64,000 bases of DNA. Source: Methanobrevibacter arboriphilus JCM 13429 = DSM 1125. GTDB taxonomy: Archaea; Methanobacteriota; Methanobacteria; Methanobacteriales; Methanobacteriaceae. The notes beneath the pieces are model-generated. The model was not told where the DNA came from. It worked only from the letters and a program-made list of their open reading frames with translations, and searched no databases. Where the stretch lies: the NCBI RefSeq assembly GCF_002072215.1, contig NZ_JXMW01000001.1:124001-188000 (forward strand), given 5' to 3'. A program made the translations under genes and the position numbers. Below are positions 55,542 through 64,000 of this stretch, in pieces. Position 1 is the stretch's first letter, and each line of letters opens with the position of its first letter.

Positions 55542-57731
55542 TTAGTCCTCTTTTTTATTTAGTTTGTCTTCTAAATCTTCCAATGAAGAAGTAAATTTAC
55601 ATTTTGGAAATCCACTACAACCAACAAATTCGCCATAACGGCCATGTCTTTTAAGAAGGTTATTTCCACAATCTGGACATTGACCAACAACTTCAACTTC
55701 ATTAATTTTAGAATGGTCAACACCACACTTAGAATCTAAACATGCTCTTTTTCGAGATTTACCTCTTCCAAAAGAAATGTTCGGAAGTCCACATTTTTCA
55801 CATTTACTTTTTAAAACTTCTGCACCTTTTGGAAGTGAATATATTACATTACAATCAGGATAATTAGAACAACCAACAAATGAAGACTTAGTTTTTGGAG
55901 AGAATCTAACAACTAAATTGCCTCCACAAGTACATTTACCAACAATTCTACTTTCTTGATAAGCATTATAAAGTCCTTCACCAATTTTAAGATTGTTTTT
56001 ATCAATATCATCCAATATAGTTAAGACTTCTTTTTTAGCATCTTCGATAACTTTATCTTTAGTTATTTTATCTGCCATTATACCCTCAAGTTTCTTTTCA
56101 AGGTCTCTTGTAAGTTCTTCACTCGTAAGATTTTTACAATATTCCTGTAAATTAGAAATAATGTTCATGCCTAGCTGATTAACTTCAATTTTTTTACCAG
56201 AAATATATTTTCTATCATATAGTTTTGCAATGATATCAGCTCTTGTAGCTTTTGTACCTAACTCTCTTTTTTCTAATTCTTTAATTAAAGAAGCTTCATT
56301 ATACCTAGCAGGAGGTTTAGTCTCTTTTTCTTCAGATAATATTTCATTTACCTTAATATTATCTCCTTTTTTAAAAGCTGGGAAAAAATCTTCTTCAATC
56401 TTACGAAAAGGATAATGACTTAACCAACCCATATATGAAACTCTTTTCCTTTTAAAGAAAAATTTCTCTTTATCAACACTAAGATCCACTCTTAATGTTT
56501 CTAACTTAGAATTTTCGGCGAAAACACTAATAAATCTATAAACAATAAGTTCATAAATTTTAGCACTATCACTATCCAATTTTTTAGGAATTATGCCAGT
56601 TGGGTGAATAGCAGGGTGTGCTGCATCAATTTTTTTACCTTCATTTGGTTTAGTTTTTTGAGGAAGAGAATCAATATGCTTTTTAAATACCTCATTTGCA
56701 GACAACTGTTTGAATATTTTTTTAAACTCCAAACTTTCAGGTAATTTTTGAGAAGAAGTACGAGGATAAGAAGTATAACCTTCAGTATATAAATTCTGAG
56801 CAATAGTTTGAGTCTTTTTAGGACTGAAACCAAAAACAGTGTGTGCTTCAGACTGCAAACCTCCTAAATTAAATGGTATAGGTGGCTTTCTAATAGTTTC
56901 GCTGAGTTTTACTTTATCTACAGTTGAATCAGCACCCTGACAGCTTTCAAATATTTTTTCAGCACGTTCTGGGTCAAAAATCTTACCTTCAACATGATCA
57001 GCTATAATATCTTCTTCTTTATTTTTTTCATACTTATTTTCAAGTAAGGCCTTAATCAACCAATAAGGCTCTGGAACAAATTTTTGAATTTCTTTTTCCC
57101 TACCAACTAATATAGCTAATGTTGGAGTTTGTACTCTACCTGCTGAAAGTTGTAAATATCTATATTTAGCTTTTCTAACAGCAGTTGTTAAAGCTTTAGA
57201 TATATTAACCCCAAAATAAAAATCAACAATATGTCTAGCTATACCACCATTAACTTGATTAATATCTAATTCAATTTGATTATTATAAGCATCAATAAGA
57301 TCTTTCTTTGTTAAGGTTGAAAATTTCATCCTAGAGGTTATATCGATAGAATTTTCACCACATGCATATTTCAATGCATTGAAACCTATTAAAGTTCCTT
57401 CAATATCATAATCACAAGCATGAATATATTTATCTGCACCCTTGCCTAATTTTTTTATAGCATAAACATAATCCTTAACATAATTTAAATTTTTCTGAGT
57501 TTCATATGATGGAACCCATTTTAAATCAAAATAAACCTTTTCTTTTTGATTTTTTGGGGTTAATGAATATAAATGACCTACAGCAGATATTATAGTAATT
57601 CTTTTGTCTTTTTCATTGATTTCCCAATAGTTAACTTTCCTACCATATTTCATTTTTTTTACATTAGAAGAAAGAGCTTGAGCTATTTTTTCAGCAGATT
57701 TTGGTTTCTCACAAATAATCACTTCATGCAT
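55542..57731 (-). CDS. topA: DNA topoisomerase I (type IA), 729 aa
   Basis: The TOPRIM domain begins at the N-terminus: [18 protein letters not shown] and [12 protein letters not shown], then [17 protein letters not shown]. The catalytic tyrosine is in [13 protein letters not shown], near residue 321. Three to four zinc-ribbon units follow at the C-terminus: [31 protein letters not shown], and [20 protein letters not shown]. Such zinc fingers are normal in archaeal TopA. The enzyme relaxes negative supercoils in an ATP-independent way. A gtgatata site precedes the ATG at 57731. Divergent spacer and small open frames surround it. Confidence 0.97.
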   Translation of the reverse strand: MHEVIICEKPKSAEKIAQALSSNVKKMKYGRKVNYWEINEKDKRITIISAVGHLYSLTPKNQKEKVYFDLKWVPSYETQKNLNYVKDYVYAIKKLGKGADKYIHACDYDIEGTLIGFNALKYACGENSIDITSRMKFSTLTKKDLIDAYNNQIELDINQVNGGIARHIVDFYFGVNISKALTTAVRKAKYRYLQLSAGRVQTPTLAILVGREKEIQKFVPEPYWLIKALLENKYEKNKEEDIIADHVEGKIFDPERAEKIFESCQGADSTVDKVKLSETIRKPPIPFNLGGLQSEAHTVFGFSPKKTQTIAQNLYTEGYTSYPRTSSQKLPESLEFKKIFKQLSANEVFKKHIDSLPQKTKPNEGKKIDAAHPAIHPTGIIPKKLDSDSAKIYELIVYRFISVFAENSKLETLRVDLSVDKEKFFFKRKRVSYMGWLSHYPFRKIEEDFFPAFKKGDNIKVNEILSEEKETKPPARYNEASLIKELEKRELGTKATRADIIAKLYDRKYISGKKIEVNQLGMNIISNLQEYCKNLTSEELTRDLEKKLEGIMADKITKDKVIEDAKKEVLTILDDIDKNNLKIGEGLYNAYQESRIVGKCTCGGNLVVRFSPKTKSSFVGCSNYPDCNVIYSLPKGAEVLKSKCEKCGLPNISFGRGKSRKRACLDSKCGVDHSKINEVEVVGQCPDCGNNLLKRHGRYGEFVGCSGFPKCKFTSSLEDLEDKLNKKED

Positions 57732-58341
57732 TATATCACTTTATATTAATACTATAAATTATATTACCAATGTTAAATTGTTTACTTTGTCTATTTCATT
57801 ACTTTTATATATAAATTATTATAAACCTTATGAAGTTTATTAAAGCCTTATGAATTATCTAATTTATAAATTTTATAAAGTATCTATTTCAAAATATATG
57901 CTTAATTTTTTCTTAATTTATATTAATTTTATACTTAATTATCTAATTATACTTAAGTTTATAAAATTTTTAGAATATCTAATTTTACAATATAATATAT
58001 TATTAATAACTAAATATTATAGTAATCCTTTTTATAAATAATTCTTTTTTTATAAATATAATTTACATTAATTTTAATCAAAATATATAATTAATAAATT
58101 ATTTAATACTAATATATAAAATAGTATTATTTAAACTTTTTTGTTAATAAGTATTATAATAATGATTGATAAAAACATGTTTGATAAAAACATTACTAAA
58201 GCTTAATAGGATAAAATAAAATAATAAAATAAATTTAAAAATAGAAAATAAAATATAGAATAAAAAATGAAATAAAAATAAAATTAAAAATAAAATTAAA
58301 TATAAAATAAAAAATACTAGCTACTATAAAAAATAAGACAA
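57732..58341. other. Intergenic region upstream of topA, nothing recognised
   Basis: AT-rich. The open frame at 57850-58041 is low-complexity and has no ribosome binding site. A-rich repeats (aaaataaaataa, 58210-58310) fill the right part. Confidence 0.6.
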
Positions 58342-58527
58342 TCAACGGTCTTTTTTATAAAATCCATAGAATTCACTACAATATGCACACATAGGATAAT
58401 TATCATAATGATAATGACTATCATCATCTTCATTAATATTAAATTCCTGATGACACATATAACAAATTTCTATTTTTTCATTATCATCAATTTGATTAGG
58501 AGATTCCGATACTGTCTTTTTATCCAT
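58342..58527 (-). CDS. Small zinc-ribbon protein, 61 aa
   Basis: The sequence has two C-x-x-C pairs, ICYMCHQEF and MCAYCSEF, separated by an acidic/histidine segment (DDDSHYHYDN). They probably bind one zinc ion. The N-terminus is acidic and polar with no hydrophobic helix, so it should be soluble. Such mini-proteins are common in methanogens; their functions are unknown. The ATG at 58527 follows ggtgaaac, a good binding site, which supports a real gene. No clear neighbour relation; the next gene upstream is SerB. Confidence 0.72.
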   Translation of the reverse strand: MDKKTVSESPNQIDDNEKIEICYMCHQEFNINEDDDSHYHYDNYPMCAYCSEFYGFYKKDR

Positions 58528-58687
58528 TGTTTCACCAATAGCTAGATTAAATGACTAGTCTTAGAATTATTATATATTCTAAAGACTATATGGACTCAAT
58601 TTGGTAAATAGAAATAAAGGCTGAAAACATAAAGTTAATATTTTCAATACCTAAAAATCTCTATAAATCAATAAACTAGTAATTGAA

Positions 58688-60466
58688 TTAACCTATATCG
58701 TGTTTTTGTAAAAGTAAAAGTTCTTCAGTGGTAAGCTTTTTACCATGCTTAAACTTCTCAAAGATATCTTCTGCTTTTTCTTTTTCTTCACGATTTTTCT
58801 TTGTACTAGCTTGTTTTTCAGATTTTCTTCTTTTAGACTTGTTAGTTCCAAGTTCCTTATTAATAACATGAATTTCGCTTAAAACAACTTTAAATTCTTC
58901 ATGTTTAGCTGATGCAGATTTTCTAGCTTCAACAAACTTTTTATGAGCCTCATCCGCTTTTGTTCTAATATCATCAGTTTTTCTAAAGTAATTAAGCATT
59001 TTTTCATGAAAATCTTGAGCTTGAGTAGATAATTCAACAACTTTAGCATGATGATCTTCAGAAATCTTTTTAAGATTTTGAGCTTCATCTTTAATTTTTT
59101 CATCTTCTTGAATGTCCATTAGTTGTTTTCTCAAATCATTAGCATTTTTTACCAATTGATTTTCTTTTTTAATGTCTAAAACTCGAGTTTCAATAATTTT
59201 ATCTATTTTTTTAATTTCATTCTCAAGTTTTAATCTGTCTCTTCTTCCAGATGACCATTCAAGCTTTTTAAGTTCATCATTGACATTATCACGTAATTTT
59301 TTAGCTTCTTCAACAGATTTGTTAACTTCATTACGTTTATCTCTCAATTCAATAGCTAATTTAAGATTTTCTTTTAAATCATCGTTAAGTTCATCACGTA
59401 TTTTACGTTGTTCTTTAGCTATTTTATTGAATTCTTCTCTTTCATCAGCTATTTTAGCAATGATTTCTTCTCTTTCGTCTTTTTGCTTTCTAACTCCTTC
59501 AGGAGTAGGAGCAAGATCAAAATCTACTTCAGGAAGTGCATCTTTTTTAGACTTTTTAGTTTTAGTTTTTGGTTCTTTATTAACTTTTTTAGAAGTTTTA
59601 ACTTCCTCAGTAGCTTCCTCAGTAGCTTCCTCAGTAGCTTCCTCAGTAGCTTCCTCAGTAGCTTCCTCAGTAGCTTCCTCAGTAGCTTCCTCAGTAGCTT
59701 CCTCAGTAGCTTCCTCAGTAGCTTCCTCAGTAGCTTCCTCAGTAGCTTCCTCAGTAGCTTCCTCAGTAGCTTCCTCAGTAGCTTCCTCAGTAGCTTCCTC
59801 AGTAGCTTCCTCAGTAGCTTCCTCAGTAGCTTCAGAATTTAAATCATTTATAATATTTAAAACTTCCTTTAAATCTTTTTCTTCTAAAACTATGTCTGCA
59901 ACTTCTTTAACTGCAGGTTTTGCATTAAATGCAATACCTACTTGTGCTATTTCCATCATGGAAATATCATTAGCACCATCACCCACAGCTATACATTCTT
60001 CAACAGAAATATCACTGCTTTCAATAATACTTTTAAGTACATCAGCTTTAGAACCTTCAACTAGAGGTCCAGTAACTTCTCCAGTAAGTTTTCCATCTTT
60101 TTCCTCTAATTTATTAGTAAATAAATAATCTAAATTGAGTTTCTCTTTTAAAGAATCAGCAATCAAATCAAAGCTACCACTTATAACAGCTACTTTATAG
60201 CCCTTATCTTTCAAACCTTTGATAGCATCTTCTGCTCCTTCCATGAGCTTCATTTCATTAGCTAAATTTTTAATATCTTCTACTGAAGCTCCTTCTAAAA
60301 GTTTAACTCTTTCTTTTATAGATGTTTCGAAGTCTAAATCACCATTCATTGCTTTTTCAGTGATTTCTGCAATTTGTTCTTGAACGTCTACTAATTTCCC
60401 GATCTCATCTATCGCTTCACCATCAATAATAACATTATCTAAGTCAAATACTACAAGTTTAATCAA
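58688..60466 (-). CDS. serB: Phosphoserine phosphatase fused to a coiled-coil domain by an ATEE repeat, 592 aa
   Basis: Residues 1-211 are a HAD phosphatase of SerB type: VVFDLDNVII with nucleophile Asp8 and Asp10, VISGSFDLI (motif II) and AVGDGANDISMM (motif III/IV). It would make serine from phosphoserine. Residues 212-288 are 19 exact ATEE repeats. Then a lysine-rich linker leads to a long coiled coil (about 315-592), with heptad-rich RKQRDE/R-D-E-L-N segments and the end KLTTEELLLLQKHDI, as in archaeal COG1340 coiled-coil proteins. The start is TTG at 60466, four bases after GGTGAT. It follows tbp by 12 bases. The fusion probably is old; the repeat is young. Confidence 0.88.
   Translation of the reverse strand: MIKLVVFDLDNVIIDGEAIDEIGKLVDVQEQIAEITEKAMNGDLDFETSIKERVKLLEGASVEDIKNLANEMKLMEGAEDAIKGLKDKGYKVAVISGSFDLIADSLKEKLNLDYLFTNKLEEKDGKLTGEVTGPLVEGSKADVLKSIIESSDISVEECIAVGDGANDISMMEIAQVGIAFNAKPAVKEVADIVLEEKDLKEVLNIINDLNSEATEEATEEATEEATEEATEEATEEATEEATEEATEEATEEATEEATEEATEEATEEATEEATEEATEEATEEATEEVKTSKKVNKEPKTKTKKSKKDALPEVDFDLAPTPEGVRKQKDEREEIIAKIADEREEFNKIAKEQRKIRDELNDDLKENLKLAIELRDKRNEVNKSVEEAKKLRDNVNDELKKLEWSSGRRDRLKLENEIKKIDKIIETRVLDIKKENQLVKNANDLRKQLMDIQEDEKIKDEAQNLKKISEDHHAKVVELSTQAQDFHEKMLNYFRKTDDIRTKADEAHKKFVEARKSASAKHEEFKVVLSEIHVINKELGTNKSKRRKSEKQASTKKNREEKEKAEDIFEKFKHGKKLTTEELLLLQKHDIG
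59603..59833. repeat. Perfect 12-bp tandem repeat, 19 copies
   Basis: The plus-strand unit ttcctcagtagc is repeated 19 times without a mismatch from 59603 to 59830, plus a partial copy to 59833. On the coding (minus) strand it reads gctactgaggaa, encoding ATEE. All six frames stay open through it, which creates two false antisense open frames. Confidence 0.98.
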
Positions 60467-60478
60467 TCATATCACCAA

Positions 60479-61024
60479 TTATATTAAGTCCAACTCGCTA
60501 AGTCGATCGTATGCCCTTTCTACTCCCAGCTTAGCATCATCTTTAGTTTTGGCACCAGTACAAACTACTTTACCTGATCCAAATAATAATAAAACAACTT
60601 TAGGGTCTTGTAAACGGTAAACTAAACCTGGAAATTGCTCAGGTTCATATTCCGTATTTTCTAATTCTAGAGCTACTGCATCTAGATTTAATGTTGCTTC
60701 CAAGTTGGCAGAAGCCACAATATTTTGAATTTTAATCTCAAATTCATGAGGGATATCTTTATCAACAGTCCTCATTAGATCAACAGTTTTATTTATAGCT
60801 AAAATAGAATCATCTATAGATTTAGCCCCAGTACAAACCAATTTTCCTGAACTGAAAATAAGTGCAGCAGTTTTAGGTTCTTTTAGTTTAAAAACTAATC
60901 CTGGAAACTGTTCTCGATTAAAATCAACTCCTTCTAAAGCTTTGGAAACTTCAGTTAATTCTATATCCTTTCCAATGGCCGCAGAAGCTACAATGTTCTC
61001 TATTTTAATATCAACATCGGTCAA
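60479..61024 (-). CDS. tbp: TATA-box binding protein, 181 aa
   Basis: General transcription factor TBP. Two pseudo-repeats: VDIKIENIVASAAIGKDIEL with QFPGLVFKLKEPKTAALIF and SGKLVCTGAKS; and EIKIQNIVASANLEATLNLD with QFPGLVYRLQDPKVVLLLF and SGKVVCTGAKT. The saddle binds TATA boxes and recruits TFB. I choose the TTG at 61024 as start because gggagg lies nine bases upstream, inside the longer open frame, and the mature start MTDVDIK then fits other archaeal TBPs. SerB starts 12 bases downstream, giving a tbp-serB operon. A TATA box upstream (61096-61103) may allow control by TBP itself. Confidence 0.97.
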   Translation of the reverse strand: MTDVDIKIENIVASAAIGKDIELTEVSKALEGVDFNREQFPGLVFKLKEPKTAALIFSSGKLVCTGAKSIDDSILAINKTVDLMRTVDKDIPHEFEIKIQNIVASANLEATLNLDAVALELENTEYEPEQFPGLVYRLQDPKVVLLLFGSGKVVCTGAKTKDDAKLGVERAYDRLSELDLI

Positions 61025-61637
61025 GTTAAGATTCCTCCCAATCAAATTTTAAAAAATAGTAATAATTTACTTTATTTATTTTTTAATTTATATACTATAT
61101 AAACCTATTTAAAAATTTCAGAATGAAAATTTTACAACAACAATTATAACAAGAATAATTATAACAAGAATTATATAATTATTATAATGATTGTAACTAT
61201 TAAACATTTGAAAATTTTAATTTAAATCTATAAATATTTTAAATAAATAACTAAATAAATTGCTTAATATGTATATTTTAAATAAATATTTTAAAAATTA
61301 TCATTTTTTAGCTCACTTATAAAGCAATATAAAGCAATAATAATACTTTAATACATAGTATTTAGATAAAGTCAATAATAGTATAAAAATTATTTTTAAA
61401 AATATTACAAAAGGTTATTACATTAAAATCCATACCATAAATAAAGAGTAAATATAAAAATACTTAAATACTAGTATAAATAGCTTACTATATTTTTATA
61501 AGTTTAATATATATTTCATCATATAAATATTTTGTATAAATATTTTATAAAAAATTTGTAACTTTATAAAAAATTTGTATAAAGATTTGTATAAATTATA
61601 GAATTTAGTAAAATAGGATTATTTAAAAGGTGATAAA
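61025..61637. other. Divergent intergenic region between tbp and the CYTH gene
   Basis: Holds the tbp promoter and, on the plus strand, the CYTH promoter region (rich in tataaat and ttgtataaa, 61500-61600). aggtgataaa is a perfect binding site before 61638. No gene. Confidence 0.6.
61088..61120 (-). promoter_or_regulatory. Promoter of tbp-serB
   Basis: On the minus strand the sequence aggtttatatagtatataaat contains a TATA box (tttatata at 61103-61096), with an A-rich BRE-like stretch upstream. Initiation would fall near 61070, about 45 nt before the TTG start. This is one of the best promoters in the window. Confidence 0.6.
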
Positions 61638-62189
61638 ATGATTGAAGTTGAAGTTAAAGCAAAAATAGATGACTTTAATTCTATTAAAAAAGATTTATAT
61701 AATATTGGAGCTTTAGAAAGCCATACTGAACATCAAGAAGATATTTATTTTAATAGTCCTATAAAAGATTTTGCAGAAACCGATGAAGCATTAAGAATAA
61801 GGAAAGTTAGAACTAAGGATTCTATTGAAACATTTATAACATATAAAGGACCTAAAATTGATGATAAAAGTAAAACCAGAAAAGAAGTTGAAGTGAAAAT
61901 TGAAGACCCAGAAAAGGTAGCAGATATATTTGAATCATTGGAATTTGTTAAAGCCTCAAAAGTTATTAAAAAAAGGATAATATATAAATTTGAACAATAT
62001 ATAATAAGCCTTGATGATGTTATTGGTTTAGAACCTTACATGGAAATTGAAACTGATATTGAAGAAGGTAATGATTATAAAGCCGAAATAGATAAAATAT
62101 TTGAATTATTTAAAAAATTAAATATAACTGAAGGATTTGAAAGAACCTCTTATCTAGAATTATTAGATATTAAAAGAGAAAAGAATTAA
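61638..62189 (+). CDS. CYTH-domain phosphohydrolase/cyclase (CyaB type), 183 aa
   Basis: The CYTH signature E-x-E-x-K is at the start: MIEVEVKAKIDD. Then ALRIRKVRTKDSIETFITYK, KTRKEVEVKIED, KKRIIYKFEQYIISLDDVIG and EPYMEIETDIEE provide the acidic and basic residues of the triphosphate tunnel. CYTH proteins include class IV adenylate cyclases, thiamine triphosphatases and polyphosphatases; archaeal ones are usually annotated CyaB but most likely hydrolyse inorganic tripolyphosphate or nucleotide triphosphates. A perfect GGTGAT ribosome binding site precedes the ATG. Followed by an unknown anchored protein on the same strand, 112 bases downstream. Confidence 0.9.
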   Translation: MIEVEVKAKIDDFNSIKKDLYNIGALESHTEHQEDIYFNSPIKDFAETDEALRIRKVRTKDSIETFITYKGPKIDDKSKTRKEVEVKIEDPEKVADIFESLEFVKASKVIKKRIIYKFEQYIISLDDVIGLEPYMEIETDIEEGNDYKAEIDKIFELFKKLNITEGFERTSYLELLDIKREKN

Positions 62190-62301
62190 AGTTAATATTA
62201 AAACAAAAAGATAATGATAATAATTAGAAATAATATTAGATTGAATAAAAATTAGAAATAATAGATTAAATAATAATTAGAATTTAATAGTAGGTTGAAT
62301 A

Positions 62302-62925
62302 ATGCCTATTTTAGTATATATTGATAACGATATTTCATTTAAATATAATGAAAATTGGATAAAAAAGTATAATTCTAATGATCCATTTTCTATTTTTGCT
62401 ATGTATAATAATTTAAGTGAAAAAACAATTTTAGATATATCAAAAATCCCTATAAATTATAAAAATGGAAAAAATCATACAACTACTGATTATGAAGTAT
62501 ATACTAAACGATATATTATAAATACCTTTGATTCAGAGATCATAAAAACCAATAAAACAAAGATAGACGATATAGAAGCTTGTGATATTTGGGCTAAAAG
62601 AAGATTTAGAGATATGGAATTTGAAGAGAGATTTATTGGGTTTATAAAAAATCAGTATATTTATCAAATTAAACTATTAACTGATAAAGATTTAAACCTA
62701 TTAATAGATGATATAGAAATAATATTGAATAGTTTTACTATTTTAAACAAGTCACATAATCCTCCAAATAGATTTAACAATCTTGAAATTGAGGAAATAT
62801 TAGAAAAATCAAAATTATCAGACAAAAAAGCGATTATAAAAATATTGAAAAACTTACTAAAAATAATATTAATACTTTTAACATTTTTACTGATTTTTTT
62901 AATACTTGGAATATTTATAACTTAA
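62302..62925 (+). CDS. Tail-anchored protein with a PsbP/DUF1795-like domain, 207 aa
   Basis: The soluble part (residues 1-150) has a pattern of beta strands like PsbP-type/DUF1795 proteins: VYIDNDISFKYNENWIKKY, KIDDIEACDIWAKRRF, RFIGFIKNQYIYQIKLL and DIEIILNSFTIL. The end is a hydrophobic helix, ILILLTFLLIFLILGIF, that should anchor it in the membrane. The domain resemblance is a judgement from the strand pattern, not from a database hit. The function is unknown. It may be cotranscribed with the CYTH gene upstream. The ATG has no strong ribosome binding site (aggttgaata). Confidence 0.65.
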   Translation: MPILVYIDNDISFKYNENWIKKYNSNDPFSIFAMYNNLSEKTILDISKIPINYKNGKNHTTTDYEVYTKRYIINTFDSEIIKTNKTKIDDIEACDIWAKRRFRDMEFEERFIGFIKNQYIYQIKLLTDKDLNLLIDDIEIILNSFTILNKSHNPPNRFNNLEIEEILEKSKLSDKKAIIKILKNLLKIILILLTFLLIFLILGIFIT

Positions 62926-63060
62926 TAAATTATATTTTATATTAAATACTTTTATTAATAAATGTATATTTTATTAATAAATTCACGTCTAAAATATTTA
63001 CTGAATTCAAGAGAATTATCTATGAAAAAAGAAAGATTAAACTATGAAAAAGAATGAATT

Positions 63061-63799
63061 ATGAAAAAAGAGAGTTTAGAAAAGATATCTAATTTAAAAA
63101 AAAGAATATCTAGCTCACAAAATGTCGTTTTCTTTGGAGGAGCAGGAGTATCAACTGAAAGTGGGATTCCAGATTTCAGAGGAGAAGAAGAAATTTATAA
63201 CACTATGAAAAAATATAGAGAATCCCCTGAAACTATACTATCTCATGACTACTTTATTTCAAATACAAGCTTATTTTATGAATATTATAAAGAAAATATA
63301 ATCTATAAATATGCCAAACCTAAATATTCACATATAGGAATTAATAAACTTGAGAAAGAAGGTAAAATTAAAGCAATTATCACACAAAACATAGATGGTC
63401 TTCACCAAAAAGCAGGAAGTAAAAATGTTTTAGAGCTTCATGGTAATATCTTAAAAAATTATTGTGTAAATTGTAATACCAAATACAATCTGGATTATAT
63501 TGTAGATTCAAAAAATGTACCAATTTGCAAATATTGTGGAGAAATAATAACCTGATATAGTTCTATATCAAGAACCACTAAAAGAAGAAATTATTAATAA
63601 AGCTATTGAATTCATAACGGAAGCTGATCTACTAATTATTGGAGGAACATCTCTTGTTGTTTATCCTGCAGCAGGACTTATCCAACATTTCAAAGGAAAA
63701 AATTTAGTTTTAATCAATAAAACAATGACATCATATGATAATTATGCTAATTTAGTAATAAATGAACCTATAGGAGAAGTTTTTAAAAAAATAATATAA
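63061..63799 (+). pseudogene. Sir2-type NAD-dependent deacylase, frameshifted
   Basis: A complete sirtuin split by one frameshift at about 63551. The first part reads FFGGAGVSTESGIPDFRG (NAD-binding), ITQNIDGLHQKAG, VLELHGN with the catalytic His, and zinc cysteines CVNCNTK and CKYCG, then stops at 63555. In the +1 frame the protein continues PDIVLYQEPLKEE, LLIIGGTSLVVYPAAGLIQ and NLVLINKT, ending at TAA 63797-63799. Two bases appear to be missing, or one added, in ataataacctgat. No other damage is visible. It could be a recent pseudogene, a sequencing error, or a programmed shift. Functional sirtuins deacylate Alba and other proteins. Confidence 0.85.
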
Positions 63800-64000
63800 A
63801 AAATGAATTTAAAAGAATTTATATACTGAAAAAATAACAATGTAAAAGTATGAGATATAGAACCATGGGATAAGATATTATTGATTAAAATAATTAAACA
63901 ATCAAGAAGATGAAACTAATTAAACCAATTATAATACTTAAATCAATATTAAAAAAATCAATATGATAATGAGTCAATTATTATACTTCCTCTAAATCAA
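63800..64000. other. Window end, nothing recognised
   Basis: About 200 bases of AT-rich sequence after the Sir2 remnant; no open frame or signal was identified. Confidence 0.5.

Noticed and set aside
57850-58041. Plus-strand frame of 63 residues upstream of topA
   Set aside because: Tyr/Ile/Leu/Lys low complexity, no ribosome binding site, no homologue recognised.
59408-59842. Second antisense open frame (SSFL repeats)
   Set aside because: Also a by-product of the same 12-bp repeat; no start signal or conserved domain.
59172-60128. Long serine-rich antisense open frame (ASSV repeats)
   Set aside because: It is the shadow of the 12-bp repeat and of the SerB coding strand. The repeat has no stop in any frame, so the frame is an artefact.
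1-64000. tRNA or rRNA genes
   Set aside because: No G+C-rich cloverleaf-like segment was noticed in any spacer, though a tRNA search program would be decisive.

Overview
The window is a stretch of a very AT-rich archaeal chromosome, most likely Methanobrevibacter or a close relative in the Methanobacteriaceae. The evidence is the gene set: methanogenesis marker 8, MptE for tetrahydromethanopterin, TBP, CDC48, aIF6, prefoldin, L39e/L31e/LX/S19e/S3Ae, RNase P protein 4, AglB, archaeal DNA ligase and Orc1/Cdc6. Ribosome binding sites are of the GGAG or GGTGAT type. Several starts are TTG (thiC, glmU, yhbY, tbp, serB), most with a convincing ribosome binding site. I see no rRNA, tRNA, CRISPR array, intact insertion sequence or prophage.

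Layout. 1-10.7 kb: the 5' part of pelota, a membrane protein, a prephenate-dehydrogenase-like gene, CDC48, a PAP2 phosphatase, methanogenesis marker 8, a CBS protein and ThiC. 10.9-17.7 kb: a redox pair (glutaredoxin, then ferredoxin:thioredoxin reductase fused to rubredoxin), DNA ligase, an anchored OB-fold protein, a phosphoglucosamine-mutase paralogue and an ASCH-TPR protein. 18-27.2 kb, minus strand: NrdG, HisC, a gamma-carbonic-anhydrase-like protein, a GlmU-type enzyme, GlmM, ApgM, a DUF92 protein and S3Ae. 27.8-40.4 kb: three small flavin or metal-cofactor proteins, a DUF2178/HTH pair, MtnP, RtcB and archease, Cdc6, MptE, a class V aminotransferase and an acetolactate-synthase-like enzyme. 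40.5-48.9 kb: Dut, a tautomerase, a decayed PLD-fold nuclease gene, then the archaeal translation and secretion gene string read on the minus strand from rnp4 to ftsY (rnp4, yhbY, S19e, PDCD5, a PP-loop ATPase, L39e, L31e, aIF6, LX, prefoldin alpha, FtsY). 49.7-64 kb: an AK6/Fap7-type kinase, a DRG GTPase, AglB, TopA, a zinc mini-protein, TBP with a SerB-coiled-coil fusion, a CYTH protein, an unknown anchored protein and a frameshifted Sir2 gene.

How the genes fit together. GlmM and GlmU make UDP-N-acetylhexosamine, which plausibly feeds the pseudomurein wall and the glycans transferred by AglB. RtcB and archease repair or splice RNA. RNase P protein, the ribosomal proteins, aIF6, prefoldin and FtsY cover translation, folding and membrane targeting.

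Most striking features. Perfect or near-perfect short tandem repeats occur both in intergenic DNA (15-, 13-, 40- and 43-bp units placed exactly at gene ends) and in frame inside genes (a 12-bp unit repeated 19 times in the SerB fusion; an SSKD-type repeat in the acetolactate-synthase-like gene). There is also a perfect 28-bp inverted repeat near the left end, a decayed restriction-type nuclease and a frameshifted sirtuin. I found no clear new multi-gene defence or metabolic system.
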